Assembly: GCA_963743205.1 (NCBI GenBank)
Contig: CAVUOW010000005.1
Span: 831,470-895,469, forward strand
From: RBG-16-66-30 sp963743205
GTDB taxonomy: Bacteria; Acidobacteriota; Aminicenantia; Aminicenantales; Saccharicenantaceae
Length of the DNA stretch: 64,000 nucleotides
Direction: 5' to 3'
Every line of letters begins with the position of its first letter. The first letter of the stretch is position 1. Positions 45,108 through 53,358 of this stretch are shown piece by piece. Below the pieces are notes generated by a model. That model searched no databases. It was given only the letters and a program-made list of their open reading frames with translations, and had not been told where the DNA came from. Position numbers and translations under genes: made by a program.

Positions 45108-45330
45108 TTGAGAGTATCCACCGGAGCGTATCTCGTCGCCGCCGTCGTTCTGGCCTTGGCCGGGATCGGTCGCGTTCGTCTGGATCTCCGTCCTGAATTT
45201 CAACATCTATTGGCTCATCCTCTCCCCGGTCATCATCGCGGTCTACGAACTTCCGGCGTTCTATGCGTTCTGGTTGTACAGGAGAAAGCGCCGGGCCTTG
45301 GCGTTAAAGGATCGATCCGGAGCCTTTTGA
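45108..45330 (+). CDS. Small two-helix membrane protein, one frameshift
   Basis: Found by reading across frames in the 541-base tRNA gap 45014-45554. From a TTG at 45108 the product begins RVSTGAYLVAAVVLALAGIG. After a one-base shift near 45172 it continues FVWISVLNFNIYWLILSPV, then YELPAFYAFWLYRRKRR, and stops at 45328. About 73 residues, two hydrophobic helices and a basic C-terminus. No family recognised; it could be a decayed fragment. The rest of the gap (45331-45554) shows nothing. Confidence 0.4.
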
Positions 45331-45554
45331 AGATCAACGACCCTTGCCCACCGTCCGGGCCGCTGATCTCTTCTTGAGTAGCAATCTCTCGCGAGGCGGC
45401 GAGCGATGTCAATTCAAGGCCCCCGTAATGGAAGGGGGGCCCGGCGGAGCCGGGGGAAACCAGACTACGGAGGTTTCCGGGGTGCGGGGGCAAGAATTGA
45501 TATCGCGAACGTAGCCGAGAAGAGGGATTCTGGCCCATAGGTGGAGAGGGAAAG

Positions 45555-45627
45555 CGCCCCCGACGGGATTCGAACCCGTGTTGCTGCCTTGAAAGGGCGG
45601 TGTCCTGGGCCTCTAGACGACAGGGGC
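45555..45627 (-). tRNA. tRNA-Glu (TTC)
   Basis: Acceptor GCCCCTG/CGGGGGC, anticodon stem CCGCC/GGCAG (one C-A mismatch) with loop CTTTCAA, anticodon TTC, T-loop TTCGAAT. The 5' GTCTAGAGG D-arm is the usual Glu form. No encoded CCA. Confidence 0.92.
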
Positions 45628-45635
45628 AACAAAAA

Positions 45636-45707
45636 TGAGCCGTGCTGGACTCGAACCAGCGACACCCGGCTTAAAAGGCCGGTGCTCTCCCTCTGAGCTA
45701 ACGGCCC
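45636..45707 (-). tRNA. tRNA-Lys (TTT)
   Basis: Acceptor GGGCCGT/ACGGCTC, anticodon stem CCGGC/GCCGG with loop CTTTTAA, T-loop TTCGAGT. Nine bases upstream of the Glu tRNA on the same strand, so probably co-transcribed. Confidence 0.94.
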
Positions 45708-45773
45708 GGAAGAAACACTATTATAGTGACGGGGGAGAAAGAGTCAACCATCGCCTGCGATCGTCCGGGCCCC

Positions 45774-46466
45774 TCAGGAGAGGGGCTCGAACTTGATGAT
45801 CTTCCACTGGCCGCGGTGCGGGAGATTGTTGGCCTCGTCCTTGAGGAGATACTGTCTCATCAACAGCTTATAGTCTTTCTTCACGCCGGCCCGGTTGGTG
45901 ATCGCGACGACGACTTCCTTGGAGTGCACATCACCGGTGAGCTCGCGGACGTTCGCCAGCTCGCGGGCGGCGAGGGAGAACATGGTGATCTCCTCTTCCG
46001 TGGCCGCAGCGGCCTTGGCGGTGGTATAGGCCTTCTTGAACTCCTGCATCTTGCCGTTCTCGATGTCGTACTTGCCCTGGAGCTCGTCGATCTTCCTCTG
46101 GGCGGCGGCCTTGCCGCCGGCAGACCGGGACGTGTCCTTCTCGTACTGGGCGTCCTTGAGGGCCGTATCGGCGTCGATGGTCGGGCCGATCTGCGCGTCC
46201 TGGATCTTCTTGGCCTCGATCTCGGCCTTGTTCAGCGCCGGCAGGGAGGCCGGCTCGATCTTCTCGGGGCCGATGCTGACGATGGACCAGGAGCCAAGCT
46301 CAGGCTGCAGGGGGTCTAGGGCGATGCTGGACAGCGTGTCGTTGTCGTTCATCGTGACGGCGTTGAAGTACTGCTTGAGGAGGGTCTTCTCGGGCGCCGA
46401 GGTGCATCCCTGGATGACCAAGAACGCAAGGAAAACGCCTATCACGATCAGAGTCTTGTTGCGCAT
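45774..46466 (-). CDS. Lipoprotein of unknown function
   Basis: 230 residues. Lipobox FLVIQGC places the lipidated Cys near residue 21. The region TLLKQYFNAVTMNDNDTLSSIA resembles the start of NTF2-like/DUF4878-type ligand-binding domains, and the C-terminal part (VVVAITNRAGVKKDYKLLMR, GQWKIIKFEP) is the matching beta sheet. A helical coiled coil (about residues 85-150) is inserted between them. The second of two adjacent ATGs was chosen because AGGAGG is too close to the first. Single-gene unit. Confidence 0.7.
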   Translation of the reverse strand: MRNKTLIVIGVFLAFLVIQGCTSAPEKTLLKQYFNAVTMNDNDTLSSIALDPLQPELGSWSIVSIGPEKIEPASLPALNKAEIEAKKIQDAQIGPTIDADTALKDAQYEKDTSRSAGGKAAAQRKIDELQGKYDIENGKMQEFKKAYTTAKAAAATEEEITMFSLAARELANVRELTGDVHSKEVVVAITNRAGVKKDYKLLMRQYLLKDEANNLPHRGQWKIIKFEPLS

Positions 46467-46507
46467 CATACCTCCTTCCTCGATTGTTCCGAAACTTCTC
46501 TAAGCGA

Positions 46508-46537
46508 ATCATAACTTTTTTCCAGAGTAAAAATCAA
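46508..46537 (-). promoter_or_regulatory. Promoter of the lipoprotein gene
   Basis: Minus strand TTGATT (46537-46532), 18-base spacer, TATGAT (46513-46508), about 42 bases upstream of ATG 46466. Confidence 0.5.
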
Positions 46538-46585
46538 GCCCTTTTGTGGCCCGTTCCGGGGTGTGTTTTCCTGGCCGGACATTTG

Positions 46586-46594
46586 TGCTACACT
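46586..46594 (+). promoter_or_regulatory. Candidate promoter of the hox operon
   Basis: Extended -10 TGC-TACACT (TACACT at 46589-46594), 34 bases before the hoxF ATG. No good -35 hexamer. Confidence 0.35.
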
Positions 46595-46628
46595 ACGTCG
46601 CTCGACAACGCGTTTTCGGGGTTCGAAC

Positions 46629-48437
46629 ATGACGACAGAGAAAGACATCGTCCTCAGGCATCCCAAGGACCCGGCGGCTTTGCTCGACGTCATCCGCGAC
46701 GTCCAATCCCGCTTCGGGCAGGTCTCCGACGAAGCCGTCGGCCGCATCGCCGCGCACCTGAAGCTTTCCGAGGCGGAGGTCCGCGGGGCGGTCACTTTCT
46801 ATCACTTCTTCTCCCTCGCCCCGCGCGGCGCCTCGACGGTCTACCTGAACGATTCCATCACCTCGAGGATGGCCGGGCGGACAGCCGTTGCCCGGGCCTT
46901 CGAACAGGAGGCCGGATGCCGCTTCGGCGAGGTCTCCGCCGACGGGACCGTCGGCCTCTTCCCGACCTCCTGCATCGGGATGAACGACCAGGAGCCCTCG
47001 GCCATCGTCGACGGGGTCGTCTTCACGGCCCTGACCCCCGACAAGGCCCGGGCCATCGTCCGCGGCCTCCGCGCCGGGACGCCGGCCCGGGACCAGGTCG
47101 CCTCGTTCGGGGACGGCGCCAACCAATCGGACCTCGTCCGGGCCATGGTCGTCAATAACATCCGCCGGCGCGGGCCCGTCCTCTTCGGCGCCCACGAACC
47201 CGGCGCGGGCCTGCGCAAGGCCGTATCGATGACCCCCGACAAGGTCATCGATGAGATCAAGAGGGCCAGCCTGCTCGGACGGGGCGGGGCGGGCTTTCCG
47301 ACCGGACTCAAATGGGAATTCTGCCGCCGCGAGGCCACCGACCGGCGCTTCGTCGTCTGCAACGCCGACGAGGGCGAGCCCGGGACGTTCAAGGACAGGG
47401 TCATCCTGACCGAGCTCCCCGCGCTCCTCTTCGAGGGCATGGCCGTCGCCGGCTACGCCATCGGTGCGAAAACAGGCGTCCTCTATCTCCGATCGGAGTA
47501 CGCCTATCTCCGGGCCCACCTCGAATCGGTCCTGGCCGGAATGCGCCGGCAGGGCCTGCTCGGCAAGAAGGCCGCCGGCGCGGCGGGCTTCGATTTCGAC
47601 ATCGTCGTCAAGTCGGGCGCCGGCGCCTACGTCTGCGGCGAGGAATCCGCCTTGCTCGAGTCGGCCGAGGGCAAGCGCGGCGAGCCTCGCGACAGGCCGC
47701 CCTTCCCCGTCCAGACCGGCTACCTGAACCAACCCACCACCGTCAACAACGTCGAGACGTTGGCCACCGCCGCCCGCATCATGGCCGAGGGCGCGGCCTG
47801 GTTCAAGGCCATGGGCACGGCGCAGTCGGCGGGCACCAAGCTCCTGAGCGTCTCCGGCGACTGCAGCCGGCCGGGCGTTTACGAGATCGAATACGGCCTC
47901 CCTCTCGCCGAGCTCCTGGAGATGGCCGGCGGCGCCGGGGCCAAGGCCGTCCAGGTCGGCGGACCGTCGGGAACCTGCGTCGCACCGGCCGGGTTCGGCC
48001 GGAAGATCGATTTCTCCGATCTGGCCACCGGCGGCTCGGTCATCGTTTTCGGGCCCGAGCGCGACATCTTCGAGGTCGTCTCGAATTTCATGGAGTTCTT
48101 CGTCGACGAGTCCTGCGGCTGGTGCGTCCCCTGCCGGGCCGGGAACGTCCTGCTCAAGAAGAAGTTCGAGAAGGTCGCCCGGGGCCTCGGCACCGCGAGC
48201 GATCTGCGCGACCTCGAGGACTGGGGCCGGCTCGTCAAGAGCACGAGCCGGTGCGGGCTCGGACAGACCTCCCCCAATCCCATCCTGACGACCCTGAAAA
48301 GCTTCCCCGAGCTCTATGCGGCCAAGATCCGGACGGGCGAGGAGTTCGTCCCCGAATTCAACCTGGAGGAGGCCATCCAGGACGGCTGCGCGGCGGCCCA
48401 CCGCGAGCCGGAGTGCAAGGAGTCCCTCGATGAGTGA
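46629..48437 (+). CDS. hoxF: NAD-reducing hydrogenase diaphorase subunit HoxF (NuoE-NuoF fusion)
   Basis: 602 residues; FMN subunit that passes electrons between NAD(H) and the Fe-S chain of the group 3d [NiFe] hydrogenase. The N-terminal 140 residues are a NuoE-like thioredoxin fold, but only one of its four [2Fe-2S] cysteines remains (in PTSCIGMND), so the cluster is probably lost. From about residue 180: FMN/NADH site LGRGGAGFPTGLKW and CNADEGEPGTFKDR, GAYVCGEESALLES, and the [4Fe-4S] ligands SCGWCVPC plus RCGLGQ. ATG 46629 was chosen because the upstream 22 residues are not conserved. First gene of hoxFUYH. Confidence 0.92.
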   Translation: MTTEKDIVLRHPKDPAALLDVIRDVQSRFGQVSDEAVGRIAAHLKLSEAEVRGAVTFYHFFSLAPRGASTVYLNDSITSRMAGRTAVARAFEQEAGCRFGEVSADGTVGLFPTSCIGMNDQEPSAIVDGVVFTALTPDKARAIVRGLRAGTPARDQVASFGDGANQSDLVRAMVVNNIRRRGPVLFGAHEPGAGLRKAVSMTPDKVIDEIKRASLLGRGGAGFPTGLKWEFCRREATDRRFVVCNADEGEPGTFKDRVILTELPALLFEGMAVAGYAIGAKTGVLYLRSEYAYLRAHLESVLAGMRRQGLLGKKAAGAAGFDFDIVVKSGAGAYVCGEESALLESAEGKRGEPRDRPPFPVQTGYLNQPTTVNNVETLATAARIMAEGAAWFKAMGTAQSAGTKLLSVSGDCSRPGVYEIEYGLPLAELLEMAGGAGAKAVQVGGPSGTCVAPAGFGRKIDFSDLATGGSVIVFGPERDIFEVVSNFMEFFVDESCGWCVPCRAGNVLLKKKFEKVARGLGTASDLRDLEDWGRLVKSTSRCGLGQTSPNPILTTLKSFPELYAAKIRTGEEFVPEFNLEEAIQDGCAAAHREPECKESLDE

Positions 48438-49134
48438 GATCCGCTTCACCATAGACGGCCGGGCGTGTCTGGCCGAACGCGGCCAGACGATCGTCGACGC
48501 CGCCAAGGCCAACGGCGTCTACATCCCGGTCCTCTGCAACTACGAGGGCCTCAAGCCCGTCGGCAGCTGCCGGATCTGCACCGTCCGCGTCGCCGGCCGC
48601 TATATGGCCTCCTGCACTCAGCCGGTGACCGAGGGCATGGCCGTCGAGAATACGGCCCCGGACCTCGAGGACATGCGCAAGTCCCTCATCGAGATGCTCT
48701 TCGTCGAGGGAAACCACTTCTGCCCTTCCTGCGAGAAGAGCGGCAACTGCGAGCTCCAGGCCCTGGGCTACCGTTATAAGATGATGGTGCCGCGGTTCCC
48801 CTACCTCTGGCCGGGCCGGACCCTGCTGGCCGGCTCCCCGCTGCTCATGCTCGAGCGGAACCGCTGCGTCCAGTGTCTCCGCTGCGTCCGCGGCATCACG
48901 TCCAAGGACGGGCGCAAGGTCTTCGCCGCGGTCGAGCGGGGTCCCCGCGTGACCATCGAGGTCGACTCCAAGCTGGCCGCCAAGCTTTCCGAGGAGGAGG
49001 CCCGCCGGGCCATGGACATCTGCCCTGTCGGCGCGATCCTGCGGAAGGAGAAGGGATTCGCGCTGCCGATCGGCCAGCGCAAGTTCGACCACATCCCCAT
49101 CGGCAGCGACATCGAGAAAGGGACCGGGAGGTAG
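48430..49134 (+). CDS. hoxU: Hydrogenase iron-sulfur subunit HoxU (NuoG N-terminal type)
   Basis: 234 residues; electron wire between HoxF and HoxY. [2Fe-2S] ferredoxin domain with VLCNYEGLKPVGSCRICTV and a later Cys (ASCTQP). The His-Cys [4Fe-4S] motif NHFCPSCEKSGNCELQ follows, then the [4Fe-4S] set NRCVQCLRCVRG with a distal Cys in DICPVGAI. ATG 48430 overlaps the hoxF end by 8 bases. Confidence 0.93.
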   Translation: MSEIRFTIDGRACLAERGQTIVDAAKANGVYIPVLCNYEGLKPVGSCRICTVRVAGRYMASCTQPVTEGMAVENTAPDLEDMRKSLIEMLFVEGNHFCPSCEKSGNCELQALGYRYKMMVPRFPYLWPGRTLLAGSPLLMLERNRCVQCLRCVRGITSKDGRKVFAAVERGPRVTIEVDSKLAAKLSEEEARRAMDICPVGAILRKEKGFALPIGQRKFDHIPIGSDIEKGTGR

Positions 49135-49137
49135 ACC

Positions 49138-49713
49138 GTGAGCAAACCCGTCATCGCCACGACGTCGCTGGCCGGCTGCTTCGGCTGCCACATGTCCCTG
49201 CTCGATATCGACGAGCGCATCCTCAAGCTCGTCGACCTCGTCGAGTTCAACAAGTCGCCGATCGACGACATCAAGAGATTCACCAAGCCCGTCGACGTCG
49301 GCCTGATCGAGGGCGGCTGCTGCAACAGCGAGAACGTCGCGGTCCTGCGCTCGTTCCGCAAGAACTGCAAGGTCCTCGTCTCGGTCGGCGAGTGCGCCGT
49401 CATGGGCGGCCTGCCGGCGCTGCGCAACAGCATCCCCCTCAAGGAGTGCCTGGAGGAGGCCTACCTGAACTCGCCGACGGTCGACCCCGGGAGCCGCGTC
49501 ATCCCCAACGACGAGGACCTGCCGATCATCCTGGACAAGGTCTATCCCTGCCACGAGGTCGTCAAGATCGATTATTTCCTGCCGGGGTGCCCGCCCTCGG
49601 CCGACCTTATCTGGGAGGCCGTGACCGCGCTCGTCGAGGGCCGGCCCCTCAACCTGACCTACGACATGATCAAATTCGACTGGAAGAGTGAACGCCCATG
49701 GGTCAAAAAATAA
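49138..49713 (+). CDS. hoxY: [NiFe]-hydrogenase small subunit HoxY
   Basis: 191 residues with the proximal [4Fe-4S] ligands: SLAGCFGCHMSLL (C-x2-C), VGECAVMGG, and PGCPPSAD. No signal peptide and no medial or distal cluster domain, typical of cytoplasmic group 3 enzymes. GTG start 3 bases after hoxU; overlaps hoxH by 16 bases. Confidence 0.94.
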   Translation: MSKPVIATTSLAGCFGCHMSLLDIDERILKLVDLVEFNKSPIDDIKRFTKPVDVGLIEGGCCNSENVAVLRSFRKNCKVLVSVGECAVMGGLPALRNSIPLKECLEEAYLNSPTVDPGSRVIPNDEDLPIILDKVYPCHEVVKIDYFLPGCPPSADLIWEAVTALVEGRPLNLTYDMIKFDWKSERPWVKK

Positions 49714-51146
49714 CGATCGAACCCGTCACCCGGGTTGAAGGCCACGGCAAGGTCACCATCCGGCTGGACGACGCCGGCAAGGTGACCCAGTCCCGATTCC
49801 ACGTCGTCGAGTTCCGCGGTTTCGAGCGGTTCGTCCAGGGCCGTCCCTACTGGGAGGGCCCGGTCCTCGTTCAGAGGCTCTGCGGCATCTGCCCCGTCAG
49901 CCACCACCTGGCTTCGGCCAAGGCCATGGACGTCATCGTCGGGGCCGGCCCGGGCAAGCTGACGGCGACGGCGGAGAAGATGCGCCGCCTGATGCACTAT
50001 GGCCAGATGTTCCAGTCCCACGCCCTGCACTTCTTCCACCTGGCCTCGCCCGACTTCCTCCTGGGCATGGACGCCGATCCGGCCGTGCGCAACGTCATCG
50101 GCCTCATCGCCCTCGACAAGGAGCTGGCCACCCGGGCCGTCCTCATGCGCAAGTTCGGCCAGGAGATCATCCTGGCGACCGCCGGCAAGAAGATCCACGG
50201 CACCGGCGCCATCCCGGGAGGGATCAACAAGAACCTCAGCCCCGAGGAGCGCGACCGCTTTCTCAAAGGCCCCGATCCCCTGACGATCGACCGGATGATC
50301 GAATGGTCCCAGGCGGCCATCGATCTCTTCAAGGATTATCACCGGAAGAACAAAGACCTCGTCGACCGCTTCGCGGCGTTCCCGTCGAACCACCTCAGCC
50401 TCGTCCGCAAGGACGGCGCCCTCGACTTCTATCACGGCTGCCTGCGGGCCGTCGACGCCGACGGCCGCAAGGTCCTCGACGACGTCGACTACCAGGACTA
50501 CGTCAAGCACATCGGCGAGGAGACCCGGTCCTGGAGCTACATGAAGTTCCCCTACCTCCGCGCGCTCGGCAAGGAGGAAGGCTGGTACCGGGTCGGTCCG
50601 CTGGCCCGGCTCAACACCTGCGATTACATCCCGTCGCCGCTCGCCCAGAAAGAGTTCGAGACCTACAAGGCCTACACCGACGGCAAGCCCAACAACATGT
50701 CGCTCCACTCGCACTGGGCCCGGCTCATCGAGCTCCTGCATTCCGCCGAGGTCATCAAGGAGCTGCTCCTCGACAAGGACCTCCAGGGCACCAAGCTCGT
50801 CAAGAAGGGCCGGCGCGCCCCGGAGGGGGTCGGACTCGTCGAAGCGCCGCGGGGCACACTCTTCCATCACTACCGAGTCAACGCCGACGACCAGATCACC
50901 ATGGCCAACCTCATCGTCTCGACGACGAACAACAACGAGCCCATGAACCGGGCCGTCAACTGGGTCGCGATGAACGTTCTCTCGGAGAAGCCCGAGATCA
51001 CGGAGGGCATGCTCAACCGCGTCGAGGTGGCCATCCGGGCCTACGACCCTTGCCTGAGCTGCGCCACCCACGCCCTGGGCCGGATGCCGCTCGAGGTCGC
51101 CCTCGTCGATGCGGCCGGCCGGGTCCTCCAAAAGAAGGTCCGCTGA
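49698..51146 (+). CDS. hoxH: [NiFe]-hydrogenase large subunit HoxH
   Basis: 482 residues; carries the Ni-Fe(CN)2CO site. N-terminal ligand motif RLCGICPVSHH and C-terminal ligand motif DPCLSCATH are both complete. After the last His, 23 more residues follow (ALGRMPLEVALVDAAGRV onward), the peptide removed by the maturation protease. Resemblance to group 3d (bidirectional NAD-linked) enzymes rests on subunit composition F-U-Y-H and the N-terminus ITIEPVTRVEGHGK. Confidence 0.95.
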   Translation: MGQKITIEPVTRVEGHGKVTIRLDDAGKVTQSRFHVVEFRGFERFVQGRPYWEGPVLVQRLCGICPVSHHLASAKAMDVIVGAGPGKLTATAEKMRRLMHYGQMFQSHALHFFHLASPDFLLGMDADPAVRNVIGLIALDKELATRAVLMRKFGQEIILATAGKKIHGTGAIPGGINKNLSPEERDRFLKGPDPLTIDRMIEWSQAAIDLFKDYHRKNKDLVDRFAAFPSNHLSLVRKDGALDFYHGCLRAVDADGRKVLDDVDYQDYVKHIGEETRSWSYMKFPYLRALGKEEGWYRVGPLARLNTCDYIPSPLAQKEFETYKAYTDGKPNNMSLHSHWARLIELLHSAEVIKELLLDKDLQGTKLVKKGRRAPEGVGLVEAPRGTLFHHYRVNADDQITMANLIVSTTNNNEPMNRAVNWVAMNVLSEKPEITEGMLNRVEVAIRAYDPCLSCATHALGRMPLEVALVDAAGRVLQKKVR

Positions 51147-51172
51147 TTCCACGTCGCAAGCAACCCCGGCGG

Positions 51173-51607
51173 GTGCTCGTCCTGGGGATCGGCAACCCCG
51201 GCCGCCGGGACGACGGCCTGGGGGCCGCCGCCGCCGAACAGCTGAAAAAACGCCGCCTGCGGGGCGTCACGTGCGACGCCAACTACCAGCTCGCCGTCGA
51301 GGACGCCCTGGCCTGCGCCGCCCACGACATCGTCGTCTTTGTGGACGCGGGGCGGGGCTTGCGCAAGCCGTTCACGTTCGCGGCGATCGGGCCCGATCCC
51401 CGGCTGCCCGCCATGAGCCACGCGCTCGGGCCGGCCGCCGTGCTGGCCCTGACCGAGACGCTCTATGGGCGGCGCCCGGAGGCCCGGCTGCTGGCCATCC
51501 GGGGCCACGATTTTTCGGTCGGGGAAGGGCTCACCCGGCGGGCGGAAGGCCACCTGGCCCTGGCCCTGATATTCCTGGAGGCGTTCTTAAAGGGGGTCCG
51601 GACATGA
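51173..51607 (+). CDS. hoxW: Hydrogenase maturation protease HoxW
   Basis: About 144 residues; cleaves the HoxH C-terminal peptide after nickel insertion. Starts LVLGIGNPGRRDDGLGAAAA with the metal-sensing Asp pair; a second acidic residue is in VFVDAGRG and the conserved His in AIRGHDFSVGEGLT. No ATG is available. GTG 51173 gives the family N-terminus, but CTG 51143 or ATT 51146, overlapping the hoxH stop and nearer an AAGAAGG site, are alternatives. Confidence 0.85.
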   Translation: MLVLGIGNPGRRDDGLGAAAAEQLKKRRLRGVTCDANYQLAVEDALACAAHDIVVFVDAGRGLRKPFTFAAIGPDPRLPAMSHALGPAAVLALTETLYGRRPEARLLAIRGHDFSVGEGLTRRAEGHLALALIFLEAFLKGVRT

Positions 51608-52275
51608 CGACGAAGACGATCACCGTGGTACGAGACCTCCTGGCCACGAACAAGCAGGCCGCTGCGGCCATCCGGGCCGAGCTCCGGTCCCGCGGCATCC
51701 TCGGCGTCAACCTCCTGAGCTCGCCCGGCTCGGGCAAGACGACGCTCCTCGAAGCGCTGGCCGAGCGCTTCCGGGACCGTTTCCGCATGGCCGTCATCGA
51801 GGGCGACATCGAGACCGAGCGCGACGCCGAGCGCATCCGGGCCAAGGGAGTACCGGCCTGGCAGATCACGACGGGCGGGGCCTGCCACCTCGAAGCCCGC
51901 ATGATCGGCAAGGTCCTCGGCGACGTGCCCGCGGCGATCGATCTTCTGTTCGTCGAGAACGTCGGCAATCTCGTCTGCCCGGCCTCTTACGACCTCGGCG
52001 AGGACCTCCGCTTCGTATTGCTCTCCTCCCCGGAAGGGGACGACAAGCCGGCCAAATACCCCCAGGCCTTCCTCTCGGCCGACGCGCTGGTCCTGACCAA
52101 GGCGGACCTCCTGCCCTACCTGCCCTTCGATCCGGACCGGGCGGCCGCCGAGGCCCTGGCCATCAAGCCCGGGCTCAAGGTCTTCATCGTCTCCGCGCTC
52201 CGCGGCGACGGCATCGACGCCTTGGCCGCGTACGTCGTCGAGGCGCTCGAGCGCCTCAGGTCCGGCCATGCATGA
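51604..52275 (+). CDS. hypB: Hydrogenase nickel-incorporation GTPase HypB
   Basis: 223 residues; GTP-dependent nickel insertion with HypA. P-loop LLSSPGSGKTTLLEAL, VIEGDIETERDAERI, the metal site GGACHLEARM, and LVCPASYDLGED. It lacks the N-terminal His-rich nickel-storage region of some HypBs. ATG 51604 overlaps the hoxW stop (ATGA) and its 3' end overlaps hypA by 8 bases. Confidence 0.94.
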   Translation: MTTKTITVVRDLLATNKQAAAAIRAELRSRGILGVNLLSSPGSGKTTLLEALAERFRDRFRMAVIEGDIETERDAERIRAKGVPAWQITTGGACHLEARMIGKVLGDVPAAIDLLFVENVGNLVCPASYDLGEDLRFVLLSSPEGDDKPAKYPQAFLSADALVLTKADLLPYLPFDPDRAAAEALAIKPGLKVFIVSALRGDGIDALAAYVVEALERLRSGHA

Positions 52276-52612
52276 GCTGTCGCTCGTCGCGTCCGTCTTC
52301 GAGGTCCTCGAGGAAAAGGCCCGCGAGCACGGGGCCGGCCGGGTCATCCGGGTGGTGCTCAAAGTCGGGGTCATGTCCGGGGTCGTGCCCGACCTCCTCG
52401 AATCGGCGTTCGACACCTTTAAGAAGGATACGATCGCCGAAACGGCCCGCTTGGAGATCGTCGTCGTCCCGGTCAAGCTCCGCTGTCCCGACTGCGGCGG
52501 CGAGGCCGTCCGCGAGGACACGGATTTCTCCTGCGCCGGCTGCGGCTCGCGGCGGGTCGAGATCGTCGAAGGCCGCGATCTCGTCGTCGAAACGATCGAG
52601 CTCGAGACGTGA
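52268..52612 (+). CDS. hypA: Hydrogenase nickel chaperone HypA
   Basis: 114 residues. MHELSL start supplies the nickel-binding His-2; the zinc finger CPDCGG...CAGCGS lies at residues 75-100. Last gene of the hox-hyp unit. hypC, hypD, hypE and hypF, needed for the Fe(CN)2CO group, are not in this window. Confidence 0.94.
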   Translation: MHELSLVASVFEVLEEKAREHGAGRVIRVVLKVGVMSGVVPDLLESAFDTFKKDTIAETARLEIVVVPVKLRCPDCGGEAVREDTDFSCAGCGSRRVEIVEGRDLVVETIELET

Positions 52613-52621
52613 ACACGGGGC

Positions 52622-52650
52622 TTGACAAGGCCAAAATCATCTTGTATAAA
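52622..52650 (+). promoter_or_regulatory. Promoter ahead of the NuoE/F/G-like operon
   Basis: TTGACA (52622-52627), 17-base spacer, TATAAA (52645-52650). It begins 10 bases after hypA. The leader to the first start codon would be about 205 bases and contains the hairpin described next. Confidence 0.65.
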
Positions 52651-52675
52651 TGCCCTCTTATCGTTCGGTCTTTAG

Positions 52676-52711
52676 GTCTCCTGGCAATGCCGTAAGGAGA
52701 TTTTTATTTTT
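52676..52711 (+). terminator. Intrinsic terminator or attenuator in the operon leader
   Basis: GTCTCCT pairs with AGGAGAT, with an inner GGC-AAT-GCC, followed by a T-rich tract (TTTTTATTTTT). It terminates read-through from hypA, but lies downstream of the TTGACA/TATAAA promoter, so it may act as an attenuator. Bases 52712-52860 are GC-rich leader in which I see no known riboswitch. Confidence 0.65.
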
Positions 52712-52865
52712 ATAGACGATAGTCGCCCGCCCGTGAGGCCGGCAGCCGGCGGAGAATTGTATGCTGCCTCCTCCCTGCCCGCCCCAAGTCTGGCCGCATT
52801 CCCGGCGTTAGGCCTTGGCCGTCGACGCCCGTCCTTGAGCGAAATCCTCTTACCGGAGGGATGAT

Positions 52866-53339
52866 TTGGACACTGACAAAACGAAGGTCCAGTCGATCAT
52901 CGACAAGCACCAAGGGCTCCAGAAGAACCTCATCGCCATCCTTCTCGACGTCCAGGAGAGTTTCAACTATCTCCCCCCGGAAGCTCTGCGGCACGTCGCC
53001 AAGGCCTTGGGCATGCCCCTCATTGATGTCGTCGGAGTGGCCACGTTCTACCGGGCTTTCAGCCTCGAGCCCCGCGGCAAGCATACGTGCCTGGTCTGCC
53101 TCGGCACGGCCTGCCACGTCCGGGGCGGTCCGAAGATCCTGGAGGAGCTTGAGCGCAAACTCGACGTGCCGGCCGGAGAGACGACGAAGGACGGCCAGTT
53201 TACGCTGGAGACCGTCGCCTGCCTCGGCTGTTGCGCCATCGGGCCGGTCGTCGTCGTCGACGGAGAGTATCACGGCCACGCGACGATCCGGAAGATCGGG
53301 CCGATCCTCACCAAATATCAGAAGCCGGAAGCGTCATGA
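52866..53339 (+). CDS. NuoE/HydC-like [2Fe-2S] subunit
   Basis: 157 residues. Helical N-terminus (VQSIIDKHQGLQKNLIAILL, YLPPEALRHVAKAL) and thioredoxin-like [2Fe-2S] domain with all four ligands: CLGTACHVRG and VACLGCCAIGPVV. It equals the HydC/HndA-type subunit of bifurcating hydrogenases and related complexes. TTG start behind GGAGGG; no in-frame ATG. First gene of a five-gene run with short spacers. Confidence 0.9.
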   Translation: MDTDKTKVQSIIDKHQGLQKNLIAILLDVQESFNYLPPEALRHVAKALGMPLIDVVGVATFYRAFSLEPRGKHTCLVCLGTACHVRGGPKILEELERKLDVPAGETTKDGQFTLETVACLGCCAIGPVVVVDGEYHGHATIRKIGPILTKYQKPEAS

Positions 53340-53358
53340 CCGAAAGGAAGGACATCTG

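Noticed and set aside
46593..48512. 639-codon frame antisense to hoxF
   Set aside because: Low-complexity shadow composition; hoxF on the other strand is supported by many cofactor motifs.
52712..52860. Riboswitch in the operon leader
   Set aside because: I compared it by eye with cobalamin, SAM, molybdenum-cofactor and fluoride motifs and found no conserved core.
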